From Streptomyces spiroverticillatus (GTDB lineage: Bacteria; Actinomycetota; Actinomycetes; Streptomycetales; Streptomycetaceae): a stretch of DNA of 64,000 nucleotides. The notes beneath the pieces were generated by a model, which saw only the letters and a program-made list of their open reading frames with translations, was not told the DNA's origin and ran no database searches. The position numbers and the translations under genes were made by a program. The stretch spans positions 62,001 through 126,000 of the forward strand of contig BMUX01000004.1 of the NCBI GenBank assembly GCA_014650415.1, given 5' to 3'. Below, piece after piece: positions 17,781-26,576 of this stretch (the stretch's first letter is position 1; each line of letters begins with the position of its first letter).

Positions 17781-18418
17781 GCCCCTCCGCCCCCATCCGG
17801 CTGCTGCTGGCCGACGACCATCCCGTCGTACGGGCCGGGCTGCGCGCGGTGCTCGACACCGAGGCCGATTTCGTCGTCGTAGAGGAGGCCTCGACGGCGG
17901 AACGGGCGGTGGAGCTGGCGGCGGCGGGCGGGATCGACGTGGTCCTGATGGACCTCCAGTTCGGCCCGGACCGCATGCACGGTTCGGAGGCGACGGCGGC
18001 CATCGCGGGCCGCCCGGGCGCGCCCCGGGTGCTGGTCCTCACGACGTACGACACCGACGCGGACATCCTGGCGGCGGTCGAGGCGGGGGCGGCCGGATAC
18101 CTCCTCAAGGACGCCCCGCCGGAGGAGCTGGCGGCGGCGGTCCGCACGGCGGCGGCCGGTCAGTCGGCGCTGGCCCCGGCGGTCGCGCACCGTTTGATGG
18201 ACCGAATGCGGACGCCTGCGGAGGCGCTGACCAAGCGCGAGCTGGAGGTCCTCCAACTCGTCGGCGAGGGCCTCTCCAACCAGCAGATCAGCAAGGCCCT
18301 CTTCCTCAGCCAGGCCACGGTGAAGTCCCACCTCGTGCACATCTACGCGAAGCTGGGCGTCGACTCGCGGACCTCGGCGGTGGCGGCGGCCACGGCGCGG
18401 CGGCTGATCAGGCGCTGA
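17777..18418 (+). CDS. NarL/LuxR-type response regulator
   Basis: 213 residues. The receiver domain has LLLADDHPVVRAG, phospho-acceptor Asp in VVLMDLQFG, Thr in VLVLTTYDTDAD and Lys in AGYLLKDAPP. The C-terminal LuxR helix-turn-helix is LTKRELEVLQLVGEGLSNQ through FLSQATVKSHLVHIYAKLGV. GTG start overlapping the kinase stop by four nucleotides. Expected to be phosphorylated by that kinase and to control the divergent ABC exporter, perhaps through the palindrome at 16493-16510. Confidence 0.95.
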   Translation: MSPSAPIRLLLADDHPVVRAGLRAVLDTEADFVVVEEASTAERAVELAAAGGIDVVLMDLQFGPDRMHGSEATAAIAGRPGAPRVLVLTTYDTDADILAAVEAGAAGYLLKDAPPEELAAAVRTAAAGQSALAPAVAHRLMDRMRTPAEALTKRELEVLQLVGEGLSNQQISKALFLSQATVKSHLVHIYAKLGVDSRTSAVAAATARRLIRR

Positions 18419-18471
18419 CCTGCACGAGTCCCCGTGCGGCCCGGTCCGGACGCGTCCTCCATAGTGGAGGC

Positions 18472-18771
18472 ATGACTTACTTCATGTACGACGTCCACGG
18501 CAACGCGGTGGACGAGCCCGACGCGGCGACGCTGCGCACCCTGGTCGTGGACGGCCTGGCGGACCCCGAGGCCGTCAACCCGGAGGTCTCGCTGACCCAC
18601 GAGAGCGGGTGGTCGCTGACCGCGTACGCGGGGGGACTGCTGCTGTGGGAGAACGTCGAGGACGAGGGGGCTGCGCCGGGGACGCGGGACGGGGTGCAGG
18701 TGGACGAGGCGGTCCGGCTGTTCGGGCTGCTGGCGGAGGGGGAGGTGGGGGAGGTCGGGGGGACGTTCTAG
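18472..18771 (+). CDS. Conserved small protein of unknown function
   Basis: 99 residues, acidic, no signal peptide or membrane segment. It reads MTYFMYDVHGNAVDEPDAAT at the N-terminus and has a hydrophobic strand AYAGGLLLWENVEDE in the middle. No family is recognised with certainty. Codon use is normal for the window, supporting a real gene. It follows the response regulator by 54 nt and could be read from the same transcript. The tail after the stop codon runs into a 25-bp tandem repeat. Confidence 0.65.
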   Translation: MTYFMYDVHGNAVDEPDAATLRTLVVDGLADPEAVNPEVSLTHESGWSLTAYAGGLLLWENVEDEGAAPGTRDGVQVDEAVRLFGLLAEGEVGEVGGTF

Positions 18772-18782
18772 GTGGGTGGGCC

Positions 18783-18832
18783 GCGGGCCGCTTGGGCGCG
18801 GGGCGGTGCGGGCCGCTTGGGCGCGGGGCGGT
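18783..18832. repeat. 25-bp perfect tandem repeat
   Basis: Positions 18783-18807 and 18808-18832 are identical 25-mers, GC-rich, starting 11 nt after the stop codon of the preceding gene. Confidence 0.9.
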
Positions 18833-18893
18833 GCGGAGTGGTCGGGTCGGCACCCGGTACCGGGCGTGCACGGTTTCCGCGCGGGTTCGTCGT

Positions 18894-18921
18894 GGCTGGT
18901 CGCGCAGTTCCCCGCGCCCCT
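18894..18921. repeat. Dispersed Streptomyces intergenic repeat
   Basis: Contains GGTCGCGCAGTTCCCCGCGC followed by CCCT, a sequence I recognise as recurring in intergenic regions of many Streptomyces genomes. Only one copy is seen in this window. Its function is not established. Confidence 0.55.
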
Positions 18922-18996
18922 AGATGCCTGCCCTTCGGGCGGCATCCCTGGGAAACTCCCTGGGCCCGGGGGTCGTCCGCCGCCTAGGATCCCGCG

Positions 18997-21900
18997 GTGG
19001 ACACCGCAGCCCCCCTCACCCGTATCGCTCGCCTCCGTGCCGAGATCCTCCGCGACCCGTCCGCCGTGCACCGCGCTCCCTCCGGCCTTCTGCCCCACGC
19101 CCTGCACGGCGCCGACGTGACCCTCGCGCACCGCCCCGACCTGCTGGTCACCGAGCTGATCCGCGCGGGCCTCCGCGCCGAGGCCCTGCGCCTGACCACC
19201 GAGGGCCTGCACACCTGCGCGCTGACCCCGTCCTCCGCACGCTCCCTCCTGCTCAAGCTGGCGGAAAATCCGGCGGACGACGGCACCACCGAGGAGGCGC
19301 TTCGTCAACTCGCCCAGCCCTGGGCCTCGTTGACCCCGCTCCCGCACCCCTTCCCCCTCCGTACCGACGCCTCCCTCACCCTCGCCGCCCGGCACGGCCA
19401 TCTCGACCCCCTCCGCGACGCCGTCACGGACCGCGCCCTCCCGCCCGCCCTCCGCCGCCGCGCCCTCGAACTCCTCGGCGGGCTGGCCGAGCGCGGCCAG
19501 GTCGGCGCGCTCATCGAGACCGCCTCCCGCGACCCGCTCCTCTACGGCGCGGCCCTCCTCACCTGCCTGCGCGGCATGCACCAGCGCGGCCACTTCGCGA
19601 CGGACGCGGACGTCCCGGCCCTGGTCACGCTCGCCCTCGCCGACCACTCGATACGCCCCCGCGACCTCGCCACCACCCTCTTCACCTGCCGCCACGCCCT
19701 CCTGCACACCCTGCTCGACGCCCCGCCCGGCGACCCCACCTGGCCGCGCCGCCTCGACCTCCTCGTCGCGCTCGCCGCACAGGGCACGGGCGACCTGCCG
19801 GTCGGCGCGGAAATCACCCGCGCCCTCGCAGCCGCCCCGCACTCCCCCGAGCCCTTCCTCGCCGCCCTGCGCGAGCTGCGCCACGAGAGCGCGGAGGAAG
19901 CGGTCCTCGCTCTCCTCCCGTCCGCGCCCCGCGTCGTGCTCCACACGCTGGAGGCGATCGGCGGCGACCGGACGGTGCGGGTGCTCCGTGCTGCCTTCGG
20001 GCTGGACGGCGAAGACGCCATCACCGCCGCCCACTTGCTCCCCGTACGCCGTCAAGCCCTGGGCCTGCTCTGGCAGTTGACCCGCGACCCCGCCCACCGC
20101 GCCGGCCTTCTCGCCCGTCTCGACCCGACCGACCTCCCTCCGGCCGTCGCCGCCGACCTCGGCGCCCCCGACGAACACGAACTCGACGTCCTGCGGAGCC
20201 ACTTGGACCCCGGCAGGCCGAAGGAGGCCCTGCTGCGGCTCGCCGCGCACGGCAGCAGCGGCACGCTGCCCGTACTCGCGGACCTCCTGCTGCGCCTCGC
20301 GGGCGAACTGGCCGCGGCCGCCGAACCCGGCGCTTCCCCGCACCCCCTCGCCGACGAACGCCCGGAGTGGCAGGACTGGCCGGCCGGGGAGCCGGAGATC
20401 CCGCAGGACGTGGTGGAGGCCCTGCGCGACCTCGGCGCCCGGCTCCATCTGCGGCAGCACATCCGCCCCCACTGGCACCTCGACGCCGCCGATCCGGCCG
20501 CAGCGGGCCACGCCCTGGTGACGGACCTGGCGCTCGGGCTGCTGGAGCGGCCTGGCCTCCACGAGGGCGAACAGGCAGTCCTCCTGCGGCTGTTGCTCGC
20601 CGGCGCCCCCTCCCCCCGCACCCGTCCCCGTGTCCACCGTCTGCTGCGTCACCCCGACCGGCACGTCCGCAAGCACGTGATCGCACTGCTCGCCCGCGAC
20701 ACCGACGGCGAGGACGCCCGTGCCCTGTCCGCGACGCTGATCAACCTCACCCGTGCGCAGGACGTCCAGACCGTACGGCAGGCCCTGCTGGCCCTCGGGC
20801 ACGCGCGGGCCCACTGGGCGTCGGCGGAGGTCGCCGCCCGCCTCGACCACCCGAACATGAACGTCCGCAAGACCGCCGCCGACGTACTGTCCCGGATCGG
20901 CACGCCGGACGCGGTCCCCGACCTCCTGCGGCACCTGGGACGGCAGCGGAATCCGGGCCTGCGGTCCGCTCTCGTACGGGCGCTTCGCGCGATCCTCGGC
21001 CCGGCGTACGCGGCGACCGTGCTCGAAGCCGCCCAGCAGACCGCCGAGCGGGCGGCCGAGCAGGCCACGGAGCCCGCCGCCCGTGACCTGCTGCTGGCGG
21101 GACTCGACGGCGCGTTGCCGGTACGGTCCTTCCTCGCCCTGCACGCGCAGGCGCACCCGGTCGCCCCGGCCCTGTTCGCCCTGCTGCCGGACCACCGGGT
21201 GTGCCCGTCCGACGGCAGCCTGGCCGACCTGGCCGTACCGCTGGGACGCGAACCGCAACAGCCGAGCCCCGCAGCCCTCCTGGCCCGGCGCTGGGACCCG
21301 GAGGCTGCGCTGCACCTGGCGAGCGCCCCCATCGACGAGGATCAACTCCCCCAGCTGCGGCCCCACTTGGACGACTGGCTGCGCCTCACGGCCACCGCAC
21401 CCCACGTACTCGCCTTCGCGCTGCGCCTCTGCCCCGCCCCCTGGGCCGCCGCCGAGATCCGGATCCTTGCTCGGCACCTGCCCCTTCTCCTGAGCGCGTT
21501 GGAACCCGGGGCCGAGATCCTGGACGCCCTGCTGCCCGTGCTCGAAGCCGTCGCGCCGACACTGCTCGCCGACGAGGCACTCACGGTGGTCGACGCGGTG
21601 CGGGCGCTGCCCGCCGTCCCGGGCCGTCCGGCACTGGCGCTGCTCCGGGCCTGCGGGGCGGCGCTCGTGCGCGCCGACCTCGAACGCGCACTGGAGGCGG
21701 CCGGGCGCGGGCGCGACCCGTGGCAGGCCGAAGTCGCTTTGCTGCGGGAGGCGTTCGGGCTCACCGGGGAGTCCCGACGGAAGGATCTGGCCGCACTGAT
21801 CGAGTCCTACCCGAGCACCGACCCCGCCGACCGCCCCGCCCTGCTGGACCGGATCGAGGACCTTCAGCCCCTCGGCGTGCCGCCGCTGCCGGAGGCCCCG

Positions 21901-23076
21901 GAACCGACCCGCCCCCGCGTCGTACAGGACGGCGATCTCGACCAGCCCCGTTCCGCCGCGCAATACGCACGGCTGCTCGCCCTGCTCGACGCCCCCGAAC
22001 AGGCGCGCCGGAAGACCGCAGCCGACGTGCTGCTCTCCTGGCCGGAGCCGGAGGCCCAACTAGCTGCCCTCAAGGCGTACTTGCAGGGTCGGCTCGGCGC
22101 GGGGCGCGCCTCACACCGGATGACCTGCGCCTTGCATCTCGCCGGGCCGGAGGTGCTGCACGCCGACGGCGTGCTCCCCGAGAGGGCCCTGGACCTGGCC
22201 TGCGAGCTCGACCCTTGGGACCCCGTGCCCCATCTGCCGCGCGTGCTCGACTGGTGGGAGCACGGTCCGGAGGGAGTGCGCGAGCAGGCCCGCCGAGTGC
22301 TGCGCCAGGCACCCGCCGACCTGGTCGCCGAACTCGTTGCCGATCGTCTCGCCGTCGGCGCCTGGGGAGTCCTCGACCTGCTCGCCCTCAGCGAACTCCA
22401 GCGATCTCCCCTGCTCGACAGGGTTGTTGAACGACTGCGGGCCGAGGGGCGCACCGAAAGCCTCACGCTCACCGACGGCCCCCTGCGCGCCCCCGGGGCC
22501 GCCGCCCGCGACGCCGAGGCGCTGGCCGGGCTGCGCGAGCGGGCTCCGGCCGCCGCAGCCGCCCGCCCGCCGTCCCGTGCGGAACTCCTCGCCCTGGCCC
22601 GCAGCGGCGACCGGGAGCAGATCCGCCGGGCGCTGACCCGTCTGACGGAGGAGGGCACCGCACCCGATGCCGAACTTCGTGATCTGCTGGCCGAGTTGAT
22701 GAGCCACGACCGGCCCGCCGTGCGTCTGCACGCCCACCGGACCTCGCGTGCGCTGCTCGCCCCCGAGGACCATCTGCGCCTCACCGAGACCCTGCTCGCC
22801 GATCCGCAGACCGATGTGCGGTGCATGGCGGTGCGGGTGCTGTGCGGTGCGGGCTGGGAGCCTGCGGTTCCGGCCGTGGTCGCCCTGCTGGACGACGCCC
22901 ACCCGGTGGTCCGCAGAACGGCGGCACAAGGGGTGCGGCGGCTGGGCACGCGGGCCGTTCCGGCGCTTCAGCGGAGTGCGGCGCACGCCCGCCCGGACAG
23001 GCGGGCCCTCTTCACGAACGTACTCAAGGAAGTCCTGACGGACGCCCTCACGGAACCGGAGGCCCCTGCCCCCTGA
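18997..23076 (+). CDS. Giant HEAT-repeat protein
   Basis: 1359 residues from GTG 18997 (AGGA seven nucleotides upstream). The whole chain is built of Leu/Ala-rich helical pairs. Clear HEAT units include RLLRHPDRHVRKHVIALLAR, RLDHPNMNVRKTAADVLSRI and, near the C-terminus, LADPQTDVRCMAVRVLCGAG and LLDDAHPVVRRTAAQGVRRL. No enzymatic domain, signal peptide or membrane helix is seen. HEAT solenoids act as scaffolds or binding platforms; the partner is unknown. It stands alone on its strand, with its 3' end overlapping the convergent DUF5955 gene by 29 nt. Confidence 0.88.
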   Translation: MDTAAPLTRIARLRAEILRDPSAVHRAPSGLLPHALHGADVTLAHRPDLLVTELIRAGLRAEALRLTTEGLHTCALTPSSARSLLLKLAENPADDGTTEEALRQLAQPWASLTPLPHPFPLRTDASLTLAARHGHLDPLRDAVTDRALPPALRRRALELLGGLAERGQVGALIETASRDPLLYGAALLTCLRGMHQRGHFATDADVPALVTLALADHSIRPRDLATTLFTCRHALLHTLLDAPPGDPTWPRRLDLLVALAAQGTGDLPVGAEITRALAAAPHSPEPFLAALRELRHESAEEAVLALLPSAPRVVLHTLEAIGGDRTVRVLRAAFGLDGEDAITAAHLLPVRRQALGLLWQLTRDPAHRAGLLARLDPTDLPPAVAADLGAPDEHELDVLRSHLDPGRPKEALLRLAAHGSSGTLPVLADLLLRLAGELAAAAEPGASPHPLADERPEWQDWPAGEPEIPQDVVEALRDLGARLHLRQHIRPHWHLDAADPAAAGHALVTDLALGLLERPGLHEGEQAVLLRLLLAGAPSPRTRPRVHRLLRHPDRHVRKHVIALLARDTDGEDARALSATLINLTRAQDVQTVRQALLALGHARAHWASAEVAARLDHPNMNVRKTAADVLSRIGTPDAVPDLLRHLGRQRNPGLRSALVRALRAILGPAYAATVLEAAQQTAERAAEQATEPAARDLLLAGLDGALPVRSFLALHAQAHPVAPALFALLPDHRVCPSDGSLADLAVPLGREPQQPSPAALLARRWDPEAALHLASAPIDEDQLPQLRPHLDDWLRLTATAPHVLAFALRLCPAPWAAAEIRILARHLPLLLSALEPGAEILDALLPVLEAVAPTLLADEALTVVDAVRALPAVPGRPALALLRACGAALVRADLERALEAAGRGRDPWQAEVALLREAFGLTGESRRKDLAALIESYPSTDPADRPALLDRIEDLQPLGVPPLPEAPEPTRPRVVQDGDLDQPRSAAQYARLLALLDAPEQARRKTAADVLLSWPEPEAQLAALKAYLQGRLGAGRASHRMTCALHLAGPEVLHADGVLPERALDLACELDPWDPVPHLPRVLDWWEHGPEGVREQARRVLRQAPADLVAELVADRLAVGAWGVLDLLALSELQRSPLLDRVVERLRAEGRTESLTLTDGPLRAPGAAARDAEALAGLRERAPAAAAARPPSRAELLALARSGDREQIRRALTRLTEEGTAPDAELRDLLAELMSHDRPAVRLHAHRTSRALLAPEDHLRLTETLLADPQTDVRCMAVRVLCGAGWEPAVPAVVALLDDAHPVVRRTAAQGVRRLGTRAVPALQRSAAHARPDRRALFTNVLKEVLTDALTEPEAPAP

Positions 23077-23362
23077 ACCCCGCCCACCCGTCGCCGAAGC
23101 TCTCGACGGCCTCGCGGACCAGGCCGACCGCCGGGGCCAGCGCGCTCACCGAGCCGATCGCCCCGGCGATCAGCAGCAGCGAGCGGCGTAACCGCAGGAC
23201 GTCGGGCGTGCCGCTGAGCAGCATCGCGGCGAGCGCCGCCAGCTCGTCCTCGGCGATGGCCCGGTCCGACAACTCGGCGGGGTGCGCGGCGAGTTCGCGT
23301 CGGAGCCGGGAGACGACCGTATGGAGTTCCGCGACCCTCGGGTCGCTGTCCGCGCCGGTCAC
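23048..23362 (-). CDS. DUF5955 family protein
   Basis: 104 residues from GTG 23362, with GGAG about six nucleotides upstream. The sequence VAELHTVVSRLRRELAAHPA followed by RAIAEDELAALAAMLLSGTP and LRRSLLLIAGAIGSVSALAP matches the small helical DUF5955 family found in Streptomyces. No function is known. It is probably cytosolic, with one moderately hydrophobic helix. Its 3' end overlaps that of the HEAT-repeat gene on the opposite strand by 29 nt, so the two transcripts share an antisense overlap. Confidence 0.8.
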   Translation of the reverse strand: MTGADSDPRVAELHTVVSRLRRELAAHPAELSDRAIAEDELAALAAMLLSGTPDVLRLRRSLLLIAGAIGSVSALAPAVGLVREAVESFGDGWAGFRGQGPPVP

Positions 23363-23664
23363 GCACCGCTCCTCAACGCTTCGCAACAAAGCTCTCCCCC
23401 TCGCACGCCGTCGTGCTGCTTCTCGGGGGTCGTTCTCCAGCGAACGATCCCGGGCGACGGGCACGTTAACGCTCTCAGCGCGTGCGCGCCACCGTACGGA
23501 CCGTAATCCGGCCCGCAGGGTTGAGCGGGGGGCCGTCACGTTTCCGCTGTGACACTGCCCCGGTCCGGGTACAGCAGAACCCGGGAGCACCCCTTCTGAC
23601 CTGGGCGGATCTACCGTGAAAGCAGAGCGCGCGCAGTGGGTGCGCGCCTGCTGAAGGAGGGGCC
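23363..23664. other. 302-nt intergenic region
   Basis: Holds the divergent promoters of the DUF5955 gene and the zinc-ribbon gene at 23665. A small hairpin (CGTTCTCCAGCGAACG near 23432) and a GTCAC-N9-GTGAC inverted repeat (23535-23553) are visible. Nothing else was recognised. Confidence 0.5.
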
Positions 23665-23850
23665 ATGGCGGACGGTTGCCGCGACTGCCGTACGTGTACG
23701 AAGAGCCTGGTGGGCCGCACCGCGCGGGGCGTGCTGTACGCGGTCACGTTGTCCTGGCTGGTGAAGCCGGTGTTCCTGCGGAACTGTCCGCAGTGCGGGC
23801 ATGTGATGCGCCGTCACGAGCGCCGCCGCGACGGGTCCTTCCAGGACTGA
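23665..23850 (+). CDS. Small zinc-ribbon-like protein
   Basis: 61 residues. Two cysteine pairs (CRDCRTC near the start and CPQCGH near residue 42) suggest a treble-clef or zinc-ribbon fold, with a hydrophobic stretch between (VLYAVTLSWLVKPVFL) and a basic tail. GGAGG four nucleotides upstream of ATG 23665 makes translation very likely. No function can be assigned. It lies 38 nt upstream of the nucleotidyltransferase gene and may be cotranscribed with it. Confidence 0.75.
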   Translation: MADGCRDCRTCTKSLVGRTARGVLYAVTLSWLVKPVFLRNCPQCGHVMRRHERRRDGSFQD

Positions 23851-23888
23851 GCCGCCGGATCCGCCGGGCGGACTGGTATGCAGGGCCC

Positions 23889-24497
23889 ATGACGCACCCC
23901 ACCCCGCACCCGCCCGTCGCCGGTCTGCTCCTCGCCGCGGGCGGCGGCCGCCGGCTGGGCGGCAGGCCCAAGGCCCTCCTCGACTTCCGCGGCCGCCCCC
24001 TGGTCGAGCACGCGGTACGGGTGCTCCGGGAGGGCGGCTGCTCCCAGGTGTACGTCGTCCTGGGCGCCGCCGCCGATGAGGTGCGCCGGCGCGCCGGGCT
24101 GGCCGGGTGCGTACTGGTGGAGAACCCGGAGTGGGAGCAGGGCATGGGGTCGTCGCTGCGCGCGGGCTTGCGGCGCCTCTCCGAGGACAAGGGGTACGGG
24201 GCCGCGCTGACCTCTCTCGTCGACCAGCCCGGCATCGGGCCCGCCGCCGTCGCCCGGGTGCTGGGTGCGGGCCGTGCCACCGGGCTGGCGGCGGCTTCGT
24301 ACGACGGGGAGCGCGGGCACCCGGTCCTCTTCGGCGCGGACCGGTGGGCGGACATCGCGAGGACTGCGACCGGCGATCGCGGGGCACGCGCCTATCTGGA
24401 GGCGCACGCGGCGGAGCTGACGCTCGTCGAGTGCGGGGACGTGGCGCAGGCGTACGACATCGACTTGCCCGAGGACCTCGCCCGCCTGGAGGTGTGA
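23889..24497 (+). CDS. MobA/MocA-like nucleotidyltransferase
   Basis: 202 residues. The N-terminal signature LLLAAGGGRRLGGRPKALLD is the nucleotide-binding loop of the MobA/MocA branch of GT-A nucleotidyltransferases, followed by VYVVLGAAADEV and the Asp in SLVDQPGIGP. MocA-type members attach CMP to molybdopterin for enzymes such as xanthine dehydrogenase. In a purine-degradation neighbourhood that role would fit, but no xanthine dehydrogenase gene is in this window, so it is only suggested. Its last codons and stop are repeated downstream (24481-24527). Confidence 0.85.
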   Translation: MTHPTPHPPVAGLLLAAGGGRRLGGRPKALLDFRGRPLVEHAVRVLREGGCSQVYVVLGAAADEVRRRAGLAGCVLVENPEWEQGMGSSLRAGLRRLSEDKGYGAALTSLVDQPGIGPAAVARVLGAGRATGLAAASYDGERGHPVLFGADRWADIARTATGDRGARAYLEAHAAELTLVECGDVAQAYDIDLPEDLARLEV

Positions 24498-24527
24498 CCG
24501 CGGTCCCGCCCGCCTGGAGGTGTGACC
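24481..24527. repeat. 19-bp repeat spanning the nucleotidyltransferase stop codon
   Basis: CCCGCCTGGAGGTGTGACC at 24481-24499 (including the TGA stop) recurs exactly at 24509-24527, period 28. Confidence 0.9.
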
Positions 24528-24589
24528 TCCACTTGCGGTGAGCGGTGCGGCACTCAGGGCCACGTTCTGTCGCCCCGAAGAATCTCGAC

Positions 24590-24607
24590 GTCAACAAACC
24601 ATTGAAC
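24590..24607. promoter_or_regulatory. TTCAAC-N5-GTTGAA-type palindrome upstream of malate synthase
   Basis: GTCAACAAACCATTGAAC, an imperfect copy of the palindrome also found before allB, uraD and catalase. It directly abuts the tandem AllR-like site. Confidence 0.6.
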
Positions 24608-24643
24608 TTCCACCATGAGGAAACTAATATCCACTGTTCAGAA
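24608..24643. promoter_or_regulatory. Tandem TTCCR-N5-YGGAA operator upstream of malate synthase
   Basis: TTCCACCATGAGGAA (24608-24622) followed 21 bp later by ATCCACTGTTCAGAA (24629-24643). The second copy is weaker but keeps the phase seen at three other promoters. Confidence 0.65.
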
Positions 24644-24766
24644 GCGCCTGATCGACCGAAACACATCAAACGGCGCCTGCGCCCGTATCTCGGCACCCTC
24701 GGCACCCCGTGCCGCGGCGACTGCCCGGCGGACGCGAAGGCACCGCCCGCGAAGGAGTGACCGCTC

Positions 24767-26392
24767 ATGTCCGCACCAGCGCCGTCCCCGCTGGCCATCG
24801 TCGACGCCGAGCCCCTGCCGAGGCAGGACGAGGTTCTGACCGACGCCGCCCTCGCGTTCGTGGCCGAGCTCCACCAGCGGTTCACCCCCCGCCGCAACGA
24901 GCTGCTGGCCCGCCGCGCCGAGCGCCGCGCCGAGATCGCCCGCACCTCCTCGCTGGACTTCCTGCCGGAGACCGCCGCGATCCGCGAGGACGACTCCTGG
25001 AAGGTCGCCCCGGCCCCGGCCGCGCTGAACGACCGCCGGGTGGAGATCACCGGTCCGACCGACCAGAAGATGACCATCAACGCCCTGAACTCGGGCGCCA
25101 GGGTCTGGCTCGCCGACTTCGAGGACGCCTCGGCTCCCACCTGGGAGAACGTGATCCTCGGCCAGCGCAACCTGATCGACGCGTACACCCGCAACATCGA
25201 CTTCACCGACCCGAAGTCGGGCAAGTCGTACGCCCTGAAGGACAACTCCGAGCTGGCGACCGTCGTGATGCGGCCGCGCGGCTGGCACCTGGAGGAGCGT
25301 CACCTGCGCGACGCCGACGGCAACGTCGTCCCGGGCGCGCTGGTCGACTTCGGCCTGTACTTCTTCCACAACGCCAAGCGGCTCATCGAGCTCGGCAAGG
25401 GCCCGTACTTCTACCTGCCGAAGACGGAGTCGCACCTGGAGGCGCGCCTCTGGAACGAGATCTTCGTCTTCGCCCAGGACTACGTCGGCATCCCGCAGGG
25501 CACCGTCCGCGCGACCGTCCTGATCGAGACGATCACGGCCGCGTACGAGATGGAGGAGATCCTCTACGAGCTGCGCGAGCACGCGGCGGGCCTGAACGCG
25601 GGCCGCTGGGACTACCTCTTCTCGATCGTGAAGAACTTCCGCGACGGCGGCGCCAAGTTCGTCCTGCCGGACCGCAACGCGGTGACGATGACCGCCCCGT
25701 TCATGCGGGCGTACACCGAGCTGCTGGTGCGCACCTGCCACAAGCGCGGCGCGCACGCGATCGGCGGCATGGCGGCGTTCATCCCCTCGCGCCGCGACGC
25801 CGAGGTCAACAAGGTCGCCTTCGAGAAGGTCAAGGCGGACAAGGACCGCGAGGCCGGCGACGGCTTCGACGGCTCCTGGGTCGCCCACCCGGACCTGGTG
25901 CCGATCGCGATGGCCTCCTTCGACGCCGTCCTCGGTGAGAAGCCGAACCAGAAGGAGCGGCTGCGCGAGGACGTCTCGGTCGCGGCCGGTGACCTCATCG
26001 CCATCGACTCGCTGGACGCGAAGCCGACCTACCAGGGGCTGGTCTCGGCGGTCCAGGTCGGCACCCGCTACATCGAGGCGTGGCTGCGCGGCCTGGGCGC
26101 CGTCGCCATCTTCAACCTGATGGAGGACGCGGCCACCGCCGAGATCTCGCGCTCGCAGATCTGGCAGTGGATCAACGCCGGTGTCGTCTTCGAGAACGGC
26201 GAGAAGGCGACGGCCGAGCTGACGCGGAAGATCGCGGCGGAGGAGCTGGGCAAGATCCGCGAGGAGATCGGCGAGGAGGCGTTCGCCGCGGGCAAGTGGC
26301 AGCAGGCGCACGACCTGCTGCTGACGGTCTCGCTGGACGCGGACTACGCGGACTTCCTGACGCTGCCGGCGTACGAGCAGCTGGTGGGCTGA
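24767..26392 (+). CDS. aceB: Malate synthase A
   Basis: 541 residues, the usual length of type A malate synthase. Visible family blocks are [52 protein letters not shown] and the C-terminal [11 protein letters not shown]. It condenses glyoxylate with acetyl-CoA to malate in the cytosol. No isocitrate lyase is next to it; with the AllR-like paired operator in its promoter this copy probably serves glyoxylate made from allantoin rather than the glyoxylate shunt. GGAG nine nucleotides before ATG 24767 sets the start. The stop codon leads into 17-bp tandem repeats and a long terminator. Confidence 0.97.
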   Translation: MSAPAPSPLAIVDAEPLPRQDEVLTDAALAFVAELHQRFTPRRNELLARRAERRAEIARTSSLDFLPETAAIREDDSWKVAPAPAALNDRRVEITGPTDQKMTINALNSGARVWLADFEDASAPTWENVILGQRNLIDAYTRNIDFTDPKSGKSYALKDNSELATVVMRPRGWHLEERHLRDADGNVVPGALVDFGLYFFHNAKRLIELGKGPYFYLPKTESHLEARLWNEIFVFAQDYVGIPQGTVRATVLIETITAAYEMEEILYELREHAAGLNAGRWDYLFSIVKNFRDGGAKFVLPDRNAVTMTAPFMRAYTELLVRTCHKRGAHAIGGMAAFIPSRRDAEVNKVAFEKVKADKDREAGDGFDGSWVAHPDLVPIAMASFDAVLGEKPNQKERLREDVSVAAGDLIAIDSLDAKPTYQGLVSAVQVGTRYIEAWLRGLGAVAIFNLMEDAATAEISRSQIWQWINAGVVFENGEKATAELTRKIAAEELGKIREEIGEEAFAAGKWQQAHDLLLTVSLDADYADFLTLPAYEQLVG

Positions 26393-26444
26393 GCCTGCCG
26401 GTCGGCTGAGTCTGCCGGTGGGCCGAGTCTGCCGGTGGGCCGAG
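26387..26444. repeat. 17-bp tandem repeats starting at the malate synthase stop codon
   Basis: GGCTGAGCCTGCCGGTC (26387-26403, containing the TGA stop), GGCTGAGTCTGCCGGTG (26404-26420), GGCCGAGTCTGCCGGTG (26421-26437), then a decayed fourth unit. Confidence 0.9.
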
Positions 26445-26491
26445 CGCCTGCTGACGGGCTGAGGTCCTCTCGCCGAGGTCCGCAGCCTCTG

Positions 26492-26542
26492 ACGGCCCGG
26501 GGCCGGACCCGCACATCGCGTGCGGGTCCGGCCCCGGGCCGT
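26492..26542. terminator. Perfect 23-bp stem terminator after malate synthase
   Basis: Positions 26492-26514 are exactly complementary to 26520-26542 around the loop ATCGC. It is one of the longest perfect stems in the window. Confidence 0.85.
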
Positions 26543-26576
26543 CGTCGTGGGTCAACTCCCCTGCCACAATGGGCAC

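Noticed and set aside
18343..22059. 1238-codon minus-strand frame opposite the HEAT-repeat gene
   Set aside because: Antisense artefact; no motif, while the plus strand shows regular HEAT repeats.
24545..24760. 71-codon frame upstream of malate synthase
   Set aside because: Covers the operator and promoter region, has no ribosome site and atypical codon use.
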